DNA of 64,000 nucleotides, taken from the NCBI RefSeq assembly GCF_003173735.1, contig NZ_CP029551.1:248001-312000 (forward strand), read 5' to 3'. The stretch comes from Methylobacterium radiodurans (GTDB lineage: Bacteria; Pseudomonadota; Alphaproteobacteria; Rhizobiales; Beijerinckiaceae). The notes under the pieces were generated by a model. That model was not told the DNA's origin. It saw nothing but the letters and a program-made list of their open reading frames with translations, and searched no databases. Of this stretch, positions 37,170 through 45,108 are shown one piece after another. Numbering within the stretch: position 1 is the first letter of the stretch; each line of letters opens with the position of its first letter. Made by a program: the position numbers and the translations under genes.

Positions 37170-37370
37170 GGCACGCTCCGGGCGTTCTCGGGAGTTCCGG
37201 CGGGTTCGGCTCGCGGGCCGTGAACCGCCCGGGATAGATGCCGACGAGGGCTTTGGAAAGCGTTACGGCCCCGGGCCACGGGGTCGCCTGCGCCGTCCGG
37301 TCGACAGGTGCGCGGGGCTCGGGCATGACGGTCCGACGACAACGGAGTGGCGCGGACGGGCTGGAACGGG

Positions 37371-38201
37371 ATGGACGGGACGGAGCGCGACGGAATCGCC
37401 CGGCGGCTTGCCGAGGTCGCCTGCGCGGCGGGCGAGATCCTGCGTTACCACCAGGCCCGCGGCTGCAGCCACAGCCTGAAGGCGGACGGTTCGCCCGCGA
37501 GCGTCGCCGACGTCGAGGCCGAGGCACAGATCCTGGCATCGCTGGCCGAGAGCTTCCCGGACATCCCGGCCATCGCCGAGGAGACCTGCCATGACAGGCC
37601 GCCCGCCGCACGCTTCTTCCTGGTCGATCCCCTCGACGGCACGCGGGAGTTCCTGGCGGGCACGCCCGAGTACGCCGTCTGTATCGGGCTGGTCGCCGGG
37701 ACGCGGCCGATCGCGGCGGCGCTCGCCGCACCGGGCCTCGGCCGGATCTGGTACGCGGGCGCCGTGGCCTTCGAGGCGGAGATCGCGAGCGGGCGCCCGG
37801 GCGCGCCCCGCCCGGTTCGGGCGCGCGCCGCCCCGGAGAGCGGGCTCGTCGCCCTCGGCAGCCGGCGCCACGGCGACCCGGAGACCGAGGCCTGCCTCGC
37901 CGCCCTGCCGGTGGCCTCGCAACGCGGCGTCGGATCGGCGGTGAAGTTCGGGCTCGTCGCCTCCGGCGAGGCCGACCTCTACGTGCGCTGCGGCCCGACC
38001 ATGGAGTGGGACACGGCCGCGGGCGACCACCTCGTCACGGTGGCGGGCGGCTGCGTGGTGACGCCGGGAGGCGGCCCCCTCGCCTATGGGCGCCATGCGG
38101 CGGGCTACCGCAACGGCGCCTTCGCGGCGCTCGGCGATCCGCGACTCGCCGGGTCGGTCGTCCAGCGCATCGCCCCCGGCCTCAGGGAAGCGGCTCGATG
38201 A
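37371..38201 (+). CDS. cysQ: 3'(2'),5'-bisphosphate nucleotidase CysQ
   Basis: CysQ hydrolyses adenosine 3',5'-bisphosphate (PAP) from sulfate assimilation. The 276-residue product is of the inositol monophosphatase superfamily: metal ligands in AIAEET (Glu-Glu), DPLDGTREFL (Asp-x-Leu-Asp) and the C-terminal WDTAAGDHL (Asp). Substrate-side GSRRHG and GSAVKFGLVASGEAD are present. The start is uncertain: ATG at 37371 or an in-frame GTG at 37347. Its 3' end overlaps that of the convergent YHS gene by 20 bases. Confidence 0.88.
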   Translation: MDGTERDGIARRLAEVACAAGEILRYHQARGCSHSLKADGSPASVADVEAEAQILASLAESFPDIPAIAEETCHDRPPAARFFLVDPLDGTREFLAGTPEYAVCIGLVAGTRPIAAALAAPGLGRIWYAGAVAFEAEIASGRPGAPRPVRARAAPESGLVALGSRRHGDPETEACLAALPVASQRGVGSAVKFGLVASGEADLYVRCGPTMEWDTAAGDHLVTVAGGCVVTPGGGPLAYGRHAAGYRNGAFAALGDPRLAGSVVQRIAPGLREAAR

Positions 38202-38688
38202 GCGGGGCGAGGCCGGGCCAGCGCGCCTCGGCCCGCTCGGCGAGGCCAGGGTCGGCGACGAGACGTGCGCGCCGCCCCTCGTCGCGGAACAGGTAGAGCC
38301 GGCCCGCGATCAGCGCGAAGACGAGCGGGTCGGCATCGACCAGGCGCCCGTCGAGCACGCCCACCGGATCGTGACCGTCGAGCCGCGGCGCGTAGGTCTC
38401 GGGGGCCGCCGCGAAGGCGGCGCGGTTGCCGGCGCTCGCGAATCGCCACGCCCGTCCGGCCCAGGACAGCTCGAAGCGCGCGGAGCCGGGCCGCGGGCCG
38501 CCGGGCAGGAAGTAGCTCACCGCGTCGTAGCCCCGCAGCGCCAGGATTGCGGCGAGGTCCTGCGAAGCCTCCCGGGGAGGGTCCCCGGGAGAGGCGCGGG
38601 CAGGATCGCGGGAAACGTCCTCGGCGCGAGCTCCCCCACAGGTGAGGGCGGCGAGGAGCCAGAGATCACGGCGCGTTAACCACATCAT
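38182..38688 (-). CDS. YHS domain-containing secreted protein
   Basis: This 168-residue protein has a short N-terminal signal (MMWLTRRDLWLLAALTCGG), with an Arg pair that could also suit the Tat route. A YHS-type domain follows, containing LRGYDAVSYFLPGG and FRFASAGNRAAFAAAPETYAP. YHS domains bind metals or accompany them in cation-handling proteins. There are no other family clues. The 3' end overlaps cysQ antisense by 20 bases. Confidence 0.75.
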   Translation of the reverse strand: MMWLTRRDLWLLAALTCGGARAEDVSRDPARASPGDPPREASQDLAAILALRGYDAVSYFLPGGPRPGSARFELSWAGRAWRFASAGNRAAFAAAPETYAPRLDGHDPVGVLDGRLVDADPLVFALIAGRLYLFRDEGRRARLVADPGLAERAEARWPGLAPLIEPLP

Positions 38689-38804
38689 CGCTCTTATGCC
38701 GCACGGTGCCGGGCGCTGGCAGGCGCCCGCGTATCCCCGGTTTGCCGCATTCGCGGTGCCGAATCACGCCACGAGGAGCCGCAACGATCGGCGGAGGAGG
38801 AACC

Positions 38805-39434
38805 ATGACGGCACGCGACCCCAACAGCCTCCCCCACAGCCCGGCCCGGCGCCGGACCCTCGCCCGGATGGCGGCGCTCGCCGCGGGCCTCGTGCTCGCC
38901 GGCACGGGCGCGGCCGCAGCGCAGGGCCGCGGGGGCGAGGACGGCATGCCCGAATCCTTCCGCCCCGGCGAGATCATCGACAACGGCCATCGCTTCTTCG
39001 GCTCGGTCTCGCGCGGCCTCGCGCTCACCGTCGAGGAGGCGACCCGGCGCTGGGGCCAGCCGAACGGCTACATCCTGGGCCAGGAAGCCTCCGGCGCCAT
39101 CGTGGGCGGCGTGCGCTACGGCGAGGGCACGCTCTACACCCGCAACGCCGGCCAGCGGCGCGTGTACTGGCAGGGTCCGTCGCTCGGCTTCGACGTGGGC
39201 GGCGACGGCGCGCGCACCATGATGCTCGTCTACAACCTGCCTTCCGTGCGCAGCCTCTACCGGCGCTACGGGGGCGTGGACGGCTCGGCCTACTTCATCG
39301 GCGGCTTCGGCATGACGGCCGTCGTCAACGACAACGTCGTGGTGGTGCCGATCCGCAGCGGCGTCGGCGCTCGGCTCGGCATCAACATCGGCTACCTCAA
39401 GTTCACCGAGCAGCCGACCTGGAACCCGTTCTGA
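38805..39434 (+). CDS. eipA: EipA-like envelope protein (DUF1134)
   Basis: EipA is a periplasmic envelope-integrity protein first described in Brucella. The 209-residue product has an N-terminal signal (basic RRRTLARMAAL, hydrophobic, cleavage near AAAQ), then a conserved beta-rich domain with HRFFGSVSRGLALTVEEATRRWG and [29 protein letters not shown] precedes the ATG. Length and layout match DUF1134. It probably has its own promoter in the 116-bp gap from the divergent YHS gene. Confidence 0.85.
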   Translation: MTARDPNSLPHSPARRRTLARMAALAAGLVLAGTGAAAAQGRGGEDGMPESFRPGEIIDNGHRFFGSVSRGLALTVEEATRRWGQPNGYILGQEASGAIVGGVRYGEGTLYTRNAGQRRVYWQGPSLGFDVGGDGARTMMLVYNLPSVRSLYRRYGGVDGSAYFIGGFGMTAVVNDNVVVVPIRSGVGARLGINIGYLKFTEQPTWNPF

Positions 39435-39556
39435 TCACAGTCCGGTTCGCTGAGCATGCCGGTTCCGGTGGGCTGGCCCGGGGCCGCACCCTTGACTAAG
39501 ATGGGGGGACGTATGTGGCGGGTCCGGCGGGGCCCGGTCGGCGAGCGGTTCCGCGC

Positions 39557-40252
39557 GTGATCGAAACCCTGATGATCTTCGCTCTCGGCTTCCTGGCCGC
39601 GAGCCTCGGCGGCCTCCTGCTCCTGCCGGTGCTGAACGCCCGCGCAGCCCGCCTCGCCCGGCGCCGGGCAGAGGCGCTGGTGCCGCTCGCGCCCGCCGAG
39701 ATCGCGGCCGAGCGCGACTTCCTGCGCGCGCGTTTCGCGGTCCAGCAGCGGCGGATGGAACGCACGGTCGAGACGGTGCGGGCCCGGCGCCAGGCCGACA
39801 TGGCGGCCATCGGCGCGCGCACCGTGGAGGCGGCGCGCCTCGCCCGCGACCTCGCCCGGCGCGAGGGGGAGGTCGCCGAGGGGCTGGCGCACAAGGCCCG
39901 GCTGGAGGGCGAGTTGGAGACCGCGCGCGACGCGGGCGCGGCCAGCCTCGCCACCCTGCAGGCCCTGGAGGAGGCGCATGCCGACCTTCTCGACAGCCTG
40001 CTCGCCGCCCGCCGCGCCCGGCCCTCCGCAGGCACGGACTCCGCGGAGGCGGACGAGGAGCGAGAGGTCCTCCAGGCACGGCTCTCCGCCGCGGAGGACG
40101 CCCTGGCGCAGGCGCTGTCGGCACGCGAGAGCGCGGTCGAGCGCGAGAACGCGGACCTGCGCGCGCGCATCGCGGACCTCGCCGACAGCCTCGCCCCGTC
40201 GCGCGAGCGCCTGCCCGTGGCCGGAGCCTTTCCGGCCGCCGCCCGCGGTTGA
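39557..40252 (+). CDS. membrane-anchored coiled-coil protein, unknown function
   Basis: This protein of about 231 residues has an N-terminal membrane helix (IFALGFLAASLGGLLLLPV). The rest is rich in Ala/Arg/Glu with heptad-like runs (ARRRAEALVPL, ERDFLRARFAVQQRRMERTVE), typical of a long coiled coil. It has no catalytic motif. The start is unclear: GTG at 39557 (VIETLMIF) is preferred since it places the helix at the N-terminus; GTG at 39515 is possible. It could be a scaffold facing the cytoplasm. Confidence 0.55.
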   Translation: MIETLMIFALGFLAASLGGLLLLPVLNARAARLARRRAEALVPLAPAEIAAERDFLRARFAVQQRRMERTVETVRARRQADMAAIGARTVEAARLARDLARREGEVAEGLAHKARLEGELETARDAGAASLATLQALEEAHADLLDSLLAARRARPSAGTDSAEADEEREVLQARLSAAEDALAQALSARESAVERENADLRARIADLADSLAPSRERLPVAGAFPAAARG

Positions 40253-40397
40253 CGGACGCCGGCTCCGGGGAGATCCGGAACGCTAGGACCGTCCGCGCGC
40301 GTTTCGCGTGCGCAAACACGTACGGGATGCCTTGTTTCGACCACGCAAAGGCATCATCGCAGCGACATTCCCCGGAATCGAGATGGAACGAGCCAAC

Positions 40398-40676
40398 ATG
40401 GCCCTGAAGCTGACGACCTTCGTCCTCGCGCTCGGCGTCGCCGCCATGAGCCTGCCCGCCGCGGCGGAGCAGGCTCAGCAGACGCGGCGCGGCAACGAGA
40501 CGCTGAAGAAGTACTGCACCGGGGACTACCTGAACTATTGCGGCAACCTCGCACCCGAGGACCCGGCTCTGGACGTCTGCTTCGAGAAGAACTGGAAGTC
40601 GCTGTCGGAGAATTGCCGCCGGGCGATCGACGCCTATCAGGCGACCCAGAACCCGAAGGGCGGAAAGCGCGGCTGA
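40398..40676 (+). CDS. small secreted Cys-containing protein, paralogue A
   Basis: This 92-residue protein has a signal peptide cleaved after AAAEQ-like residues (about 24), then a compact domain with cysteines in KKYCTGDYLNYC, DVCFEKNW and ENCRRAIDAY. The same pattern, GDY-x3-C, P-x2-P, C and LS-x2-CR-x-AI-x-Y, appears in the protein at 42250, so the two are paralogues. The cysteines could form two disulphides in the periplasm. There is no known function. An upstream ATG at 40383 is also in frame. Confidence 0.7.
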   Translation: MALKLTTFVLALGVAAMSLPAAAEQAQQTRRGNETLKKYCTGDYLNYCGNLAPEDPALDVCFEKNWKSLSENCRRAIDAYQATQNPKGGKRG

Positions 40677-40722
40677 GGACGCGCCGGAGCGCCGGGCATC
40701 CGGCCCGGCGCCGCGTCCGGCC

Positions 40723-41535
40723 TCAATCCTTCACCACGAGCGGTGAGGCGGCGGCGACCGCCTCGCCCGGCGCGAGCCCGCAGCGGGCCGCCGCGTCCGG
40801 CGGCAGGAGCGGTTCGAGCAGCGCGCGCCGCTCCGCGAGCAGCGCGATCATCCGCTCAGCGTGGACGCCCTCGGCGCTCGGCAGGGCGGCGAAGAGGTGC
40901 TCCAGGGCGTAGCGGTAGCGCCCGACGCGGGCCCCCGTCTCAAGGCGCAGCCAGGCGATCAGGCAGCGGTTCTCGGCGACCCGCATGGCGGCCTGCCGCA
41001 CGGTCCAGTCGTCGAGGGTGCGGGCGAAGGGCAGGCCGGCGAGACGGCGTCCGTCCGCCGCGATCACGAGCGCGGCGGTGGCGGCGAGCATCGGGATCAG
41101 CCGCGCGTCGGCGCCCGCATCCTCCGCGAGCCGCCGGTAGAGCGGTACGGGCGAGCGCGCGGGCACGTCCGCGAGCCCGTCATGGTAGGCCGACACGTCC
41201 CGGACGAAGAGGCCGGGCGGCAGCACCCGTGTTCGGCTCAGGTTTCCCAGGACATCGCGAAAGGCCTGCTCGGGCGCGGCCGGCATCAGGAAGCGCCAGG
41301 CCCGATCGCGCAGCAGGCGCTCGTCGTCGGTCAGAGGCAGCAGCGCGGCGCTCTCGCCTCGCTCCCGGGCGGCCAGGGTCCCGGTGGTCTCGACGAGACT
41401 GTTCCAGGCGCCGGCCTTCGGACGGCCGAAATCGCCCTCCTGCGCGCAGGCCGCCACGAACAGCGCGGGCAGCAGCGCGAGCATCCCTGCGGCGCAGCGG
41501 CGCAGGCGGTCACGGATCCGGTGCACCCCGGGCAT
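40723..41535 (-). CDS. probable outer-membrane lipoprotein
   Basis: This 270-residue protein has a type II signal peptide with lipobox LFVAAC (Cys30). The mature part is alpha-helical with many Arg/Ala/Leu residues (DDERLLRDRAWRFLM, RRLAEDAGADARL). I do not recognise the family. It is on the minus strand between the two Cys-containing paralogues. Confidence 0.6.
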   Translation of the reverse strand: MPGVHRIRDRLRRCAAGMLALLPALFVAACAQEGDFGRPKAGAWNSLVETTGTLAARERGESAALLPLTDDERLLRDRAWRFLMPAAPEQAFRDVLGNLSRTRVLPPGLFVRDVSAYHDGLADVPARSPVPLYRRLAEDAGADARLIPMLAATAALVIAADGRRLAGLPFARTLDDWTVRQAAMRVAENRCLIAWLRLETGARVGRYRYALEHLFAALPSAEGVHAERMIALLAERRALLEPLLPPDAAARCGLAPGEAVAAASPLVVKD

Positions 41536-41557
41536 GGTGCGGCCCCGCTCGCGCGTC

Positions 41558-41767
41558 TCAGGAGGCGCGGCTGTAGCGCACGCCGAGGAAGAGCAGGATC
41601 TCGCCGCGGCGCTCGTGCGCCTCGGCGGACCGGCGGCGGCGCGCGGCAGGCCGGAACGGCACGATGGCGGCGGCCCGGCGATGGCGCATCGGCTCCGGCA
41701 GGGGCACGGCGTCGTTGGCGGCGCGGAGCGGCGTCGGGGGCGGGGCGAGATAGGTCGAGAGCTGCAT
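41558..41767 (-). CDS. small basic hypothetical protein
   Basis: This 69-residue, strongly basic ORF (RHRRAAAIVPFRPAARRRR) lies just upstream of the lipoprotein gene on the same strand. A weak AGGTG site is seen before the ATG. Coding potential is plausible but not certain. No family is recognised. Confidence 0.35.
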   Translation of the reverse strand: MQLSTYLAPPPTPLRAANDAVPLPEPMRHRRAAAIVPFRPAARRRRSAEAHERRGEILLFLGVRYSRAS

Positions 41768-41893
41768 AGGGGCACCTGTCGGCTTCGAGGCTGTCCGCCC
41801 GGGTCCTCCGGAAAGGGCATCGGCAAGGGGTCGAGCCTGAACGTTCGTCGAGGGGCAGATCAGCACGCGATGGTTAACGGAGCCTTGCCGTCT

Positions 41894-41914
41894 CCGGGCC
41901 GTTCCGCGGCCCGG
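41894..41914. promoter_or_regulatory. dyad upstream of sigma-54 promoter
   Basis: CCGGGCCG and CGGCCCGG form a perfect eight-base inverted repeat across TTCCG. It ends 47 bases before the -24 element at 41962, and such a position fits an enhancer-binding protein site. The regulator is unknown, and GC-rich chance palindromes are common here. Confidence 0.35.
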
Positions 41915-41961
41915 CACCTGCGCCGACCTGACGCGCCCTCGAGGCTGCCGCCGGCTGCCCC

Positions 41962-41977
41962 TGGCACGCGGCTTGCT
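41962..41977 (+). promoter_or_regulatory. sigma-54 (RpoN) promoter
   Basis: TGGCACG (41962-41968), CGGC and TTGCT (41973-41977) fit the RpoN consensus TGGCACG-N4-TTGCW exactly. The invariant GG (41963-41964) and GC (41975-41976) have the required ten-base spacing. The transcription start would be near 41988. No annotated-type gene begins just after it; the first gene starts at 42250. Confidence 0.7.
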
Positions 41978-41987
41978 GCGAGAAGTG

Positions 41988-42049
41988 CGCCCATGGCGGG
42001 CGTTTCCTCCCTGACTCGGCCCTGCCCAGCGACGGGCAGGGCCGCTTTT
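41988..42049 (+). ncRNA. candidate sigma-54-dependent small RNA
   Basis: From the expected start near 41988 to the terminator T run at 42049, the transcript would be about 62 nt. It carries an exposed TTTCCTCCCTGA stretch (42003-42014), whose CCTCC is complementary to a Shine-Dalgarno sequence, followed by an 11-bp terminator stem. Small RNAs with anti-Shine-Dalgarno loops are known in alphaproteobacteria. It could alternatively be the leader of the secreted-protein gene at 42250. Evidence is purely from sequence signals. Confidence 0.45.
42017..42049 (+). terminator. intrinsic terminator with no gene upstream
   Basis: CGGCCCTGCCC (42017-42027) pairs perfectly with GGGCAGGGCCG (42034-42044) across a six-base loop and is followed by CTTTT. 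Its position about 40 bases after the sigma-54 promoter and far from any upstream plus-strand gene is unusual. Confidence 0.65.
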
Positions 42050-42249
42050 CGGCCGCCCGCCCCGGCCGCCCGGCCGGTCATTTTCTTGCCGGAATTCTTG
42101 ACGGAAGTCCGAGCCGGCCCGAGCGGACGGCACCCCCGCCGCAGGGCGGCCCGGCCCGCACAGTCGGGACGGAACCCTCACAGGTCCCGACGCTTGCCTA
42201 CCGGCGGCGCGGCCCGATATGGCGGGCCACGCGCGACCGACGCTTCGGG

Positions 42250-42579
42250 ATGGACAGACAAGGACACGGCTGGATGCGACTGGACACGGCACCCCTCACA
42301 CGCACGGCACGGCGCCGGCCCGCTTCCCTCGCGATCCTGTCCCTCGGTCTCGCCCTCACCGCCCTGACGGTGGGTCCGGCGGCGGCCCAGCGCGAGGATC
42401 AGGGGCTCCAGCTCGGCTGCGCCAACGACTATTTCCGCCTCTGCGTCGGCGTCGATCCGAACAGCCCGGATGCCGAGCGCTGCATGACGCGCAACCGCAA
42501 GCGCCTCTCCGCGGAGTGCCGCGCGGCGATCGGCGACTACGATCGCCGCAGCGGCGGCAAGTCGATGCCCGAGGATTGA
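42250..42579 (+). CDS. small secreted Cys-containing protein, paralogue B
   Basis: This protein of about 109 residues (or 101 from ATG 42274) has a signal peptide ending GPAAAQ. The mature part has [30 protein letters not shown] and a charged tail. It shares the ordered Cys, DY, P and LS-x2-CR-x-AI-x-Y pattern with the protein at 40398. A sigma-54 promoter/terminator pair lies upstream, so expression could depend on RpoN through read-through. Function is unknown. Confidence 0.7.
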   Translation: MDRQGHGWMRLDTAPLTRTARRRPASLAILSLGLALTALTVGPAAAQREDQGLQLGCANDYFRLCVGVDPNSPDAERCMTRNRKRLSAECRAAIGDYDRRSGGKSMPED

Positions 42580-42600
42580 GCGTCCTCCCTTCTCCTTCTC

Positions 42601-42624
42601 CCCTCCCCCGATGACGGGGGAGGG
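42601..42624. repeat. dispersed G/C-tract palindrome, copy 2
   Basis: CCCTCCCCCG pairs perfectly with CGGGGGAGGG across ATGA. It is in the gap before gshB, about 60 nt upstream of its start. There is no T tract. Confidence 0.6.
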
Positions 42625-42688
42625 CGTATGCAGGCGGCCTCCGCACAGCCCCGCCGACCCGGCGGACGAACCCGACAAGGCCCCCGAT

Positions 42689-43639
42689 ATGGCGCTCACA
42701 GTGGCGGTCCAGATGGACCCGATCCAGGCGATCCGGATCGCCGGGGACACCACCTTCGCCCTGCTGCTAGAGGCGCAGGCCCGCGGCCACCGCCTGCTCT
42801 ACTACACGCCCGACCGGCTCTCGCTGCAGGGCCGGCGCGTCACCGCCCGGGTCGAGCCGCTCACCGTGCGGGACGTGGAGGGCGCGCACGCGACGCTGGG
42901 CGAGATCCAGCGCATCGACCTCGCCGAGGCCGACGTGGTGCTGATGCGCCAGGACCCGCCCTTCGACATGGCCTACGTCACGGCCACCCACATGCTGGAG
43001 CGGATCCACCCCGAGACGCTGGTGGTCAACAACCCGTTCGAGGTGCGAAACGCCCCGGAGAAGCTCTTCGTCCTCGACTTCCCCGAGCTGATGCCGCCGA
43101 CCCTGATCACCCGCGACAAGGCGGAGATCGAGGCGTTCCGGCGCGAGCACGGCACGATTGCCATGAAGCCGCTGCACGGGCACGGGGGCGCGGCCGTGTT
43201 CCGCGTCTCGGAGACGGACCCGAATTTCGGCTCGATGTACGACCTGTTCGCCGCGACCTTCCGGGAGGCCTGGGTGGTGCAGCGCTTCTTGGAGCGGATC
43301 ACCGAGGGCGACAAGCGCATCATCCTGGTCGACGGCGAGCCGATGGGCGCGATCAACCGGGTGCCGGCCGCCAACGACATCCGCTCCAACATGGTGCGGG
43401 GCGGGGCGGCCGCGGCCTCGGAGCTGACCGAGCGGGAGCGCGAGATCTGCGCGACGATCGGTCCGGAGCTGCGGCGGCGCGGCCTGATCCTCGTCGGCAT
43501 CGACGTGATCGACGGGCATCTCACCGAGATCAACGTGACCTCGCCGACCGGCATCCGGGCGATCAAGCGCCTGGGCGGCCCGGATCTGGCGGTCGCGGTC
43601 TGGGACGCGATCGAGGCGCGGCGCGCCGGACGGGGCTGA
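42689..43639 (+). CDS. gshB: glutathione synthetase
   Basis: GshB joins gamma-glutamylcysteine and glycine with ATP. The 316-residue product is of the ATP-grasp type. Features are the N-terminal [22 protein letters not shown], the substrate loop [19 protein letters not shown], the glycine-rich loop [13 protein letters not shown] and [20 protein letters not shown]. Length equals that of the bacterial family. ATG at 42689 is preferred. gshA is not in the window. Confidence 0.95.
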   Translation: MALTVAVQMDPIQAIRIAGDTTFALLLEAQARGHRLLYYTPDRLSLQGRRVTARVEPLTVRDVEGAHATLGEIQRIDLAEADVVLMRQDPPFDMAYVTATHMLERIHPETLVVNNPFEVRNAPEKLFVLDFPELMPPTLITRDKAEIEAFRREHGTIAMKPLHGHGGAAVFRVSETDPNFGSMYDLFAATFREAWVVQRFLERITEGDKRIILVDGEPMGAINRVPAANDIRSNMVRGGAAAASELTEREREICATIGPELRRRGLILVGIDVIDGHLTEINVTSPTGIRAIKRLGGPDLAVAVWDAIEARRAGRG

Positions 43640-43649
43640 GGCGCCGGCC

Positions 43650-43904
43650 TCAGCCCTCTTCGGCTTCCGGTTCGAGCCAGCGCCCGTCCAGGGTCAGGCT
43701 CGCCTCGTAGACCGGCTTGCCGTCCGCGTCGCGCACCCGCACCCTGAAAGTGCGCCGGTCACCGTCCGGGATCTGCGAGCGCGCGAGATCCGGCAGGGCG
43801 CCGATCGCCTCGACCCGCGCGGCGTCGCGATCGGGAAGTTCGTAGCCGTCCTCGTCGCGATCGAACTGGTCCCCGTCGTCGGTGTCGATGAAGAAGCGCG
43901 GCAT
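43650..43904 (-). CDS. DUF6894-type small protein
   Basis: This 84-residue protein starts PRFFIDTDDGDQFDRDEDGYEL and has FRVRVRDADGKPVYEASLTL near the end, the pattern of the DUF6894 family found in many copies in Methylobacteriaceae and Bradyrhizobium relatives. It is acidic, soluble and likely a beta-rich dimer. Its start codon overlaps the stop of the Crp/Fnr gene by one base, so it is translationally coupled to it. Confidence 0.7.
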   Translation of the reverse strand: MPRFFIDTDDGDQFDRDEDGYELPDRDAARVEAIGALPDLARSQIPDGDRRTFRVRVRDADGKPVYEASLTLDGRWLEPEAEEG

Positions 43905-44698
43905 CAGCCCCCCTCGTCCCAGCGGACGGTGGGTTCCGGCGCCCGCAGATAGGCGGCGTCGAACTCGGCGATCCCCTTCAGCCGCTCGGCGTCGAGGATT
44001 TCGAGACGCCGACCCCTCAGCTCGATCAGCCCCTCGCGCCGCATCTCCCGCAGGGTGCGGTTCACGTGCACGCTGGTGAGCGCCAGGGTGTCGGAGAGCG
44101 CCACCTGGGTCAGCGGCAGCTCGTAGCCATCGCCGTCCGAGAGGCCGACCGCGCCGAGCCGCTCCGCCAGCTCACAGAACAGGTGGGCGAGTCGCTCGCG
44201 GGCGGAGCGGCGCCCGATGCTGACAAGCCATTCCCGCGCGACCGCCTCGTCGACGACGCGCGCGATGCGCAGCGCCCGCGCGACGTTGGGATGCCGATCG
44301 ATCAGGCTTAGGAAAGCCTCGCGCGGGACGCGGGCGACGAGACTGGCCGTGAGTGTGGCGAGCACGTGATCCATCGGCCGCGGGACCGCGAAGTCGGGAT
44401 CGCAGATGTCGCCCGGCAGCAGATAGGCGAGGATCTGGCAGGACCCGTTCGGCCGGTGGCGGGCACGGCAGACGAAGCCCCGCAGCACCACGATCGCCGC
44501 GTCGGGCACCTCGCCTTGGCGCAGGAGGTCGGTCTGTCCAGCGAAGCGGCGGGCTCGGGTGCAGATCCGCTCCAGCGCCGCCCGGTCGGCCGCATCGAGG
44601 CCGACGAATCCGCCGAGCTTGCGCGCGAGCATCTCGGTGCCGTCGGCGTCGAGGGCGAAGCGGTGGGACGGCGGGTCGCCGGGTGAGGCGTCGCTCAC
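43904..44698 (-). CDS. Crp/Fnr family transcriptional regulator 1
   Basis: This 264-residue protein has an N-terminal cyclic-nucleotide-binding-like beta-roll (FAGQTDLLRQGEVPDAAIVVLRGFVCR; SCQILAYLLPGDICDPDF) and a C-terminal winged helix (LPLTQVALSDTLALTSVHVNRTLREMRREGLI). The N-terminal region lacks the FNR-type cysteine cluster, so oxygen sensing through an iron-sulfur cluster is unlikely. I chose GTG at 44698; other starts downstream are possible. It is divergent from the second Crp/Fnr gene. Confidence 0.82.
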   Translation of the reverse strand: MSDASPGDPPSHRFALDADGTEMLARKLGGFVGLDAADRAALERICTRARRFAGQTDLLRQGEVPDAAIVVLRGFVCRARHRPNGSCQILAYLLPGDICDPDFAVPRPMDHVLATLTASLVARVPREAFLSLIDRHPNVARALRIARVVDEAVAREWLVSIGRRSARERLAHLFCELAERLGAVGLSDGDGYELPLTQVALSDTLALTSVHVNRTLREMRREGLIELRGRRLEILDAERLKGIAEFDAAYLRAPEPTVRWDEGG

Positions 44699-45108
44699 AG
44701 GGCGGCTCCCGCCGCGCCGCGCGGGGACGGGCCCGAGACGAGAGGTGGCCGGCAGGCGCGTCCTGCGTCGCAATGATGGCTCATGCGTCCGGGGTCTCAG
44801 CGCGCGCGGCACGGCGCGGCGATGCCCGGTCCGCGCCCGCGGTCCGTCCGGCTCCGCGGCCCTGGATATCCGTCTCTGCACCCGCTCACTTTCATCTAGC
44901 GGTTGTAGGAAGAGCGATCGGCCCGGGCCAGGGCCCCGGGGCGCTCGGTTCGATATCGCACAATAATGGGTGTCGAAACCGCGCAGGCTGTCTCGCAAGT
45001 CTTAACCTGGATCAATTCATGCCGATGCTGCTCTGCTAGTCACTTCGAGGCTTGGTCAGGCCCACAGCGGCAGGATCGATCACACCAGGGCAAGCTTATC
45101 GAAACGCG
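44699..45108. other. divergent region between two Crp/Fnr genes
   Basis: This 410-bp gap contains the promoters of both regulators and an FNR-type box at 45002. No ORF with family features and no RNA signature is visible. Confidence 0.5.
45002..45015. promoter_or_regulatory. FNR/FixK-type box
   Basis: TTAAC-CTGG-ATCAA matches the anaerobic box TTGAT-N4-ATCAA at eight of ten positions. It lies 93 bases upstream of the Crp/Fnr regulator starting at 45109. Control by a FixK/FNR-type protein, possibly autoregulation by one of the two neighbours, is inferred. Confidence 0.5.

Noticed and set aside
40274..40301. EcfG-type promoter (GGAAC then CGTT) before the small secreted protein
   Set aside because: The spacing is 18 bases between GGAAC and CGTT, one or two more than the usual 16-17 for general-stress sigma sites. 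The short motif is likely by chance in GC-rich DNA.
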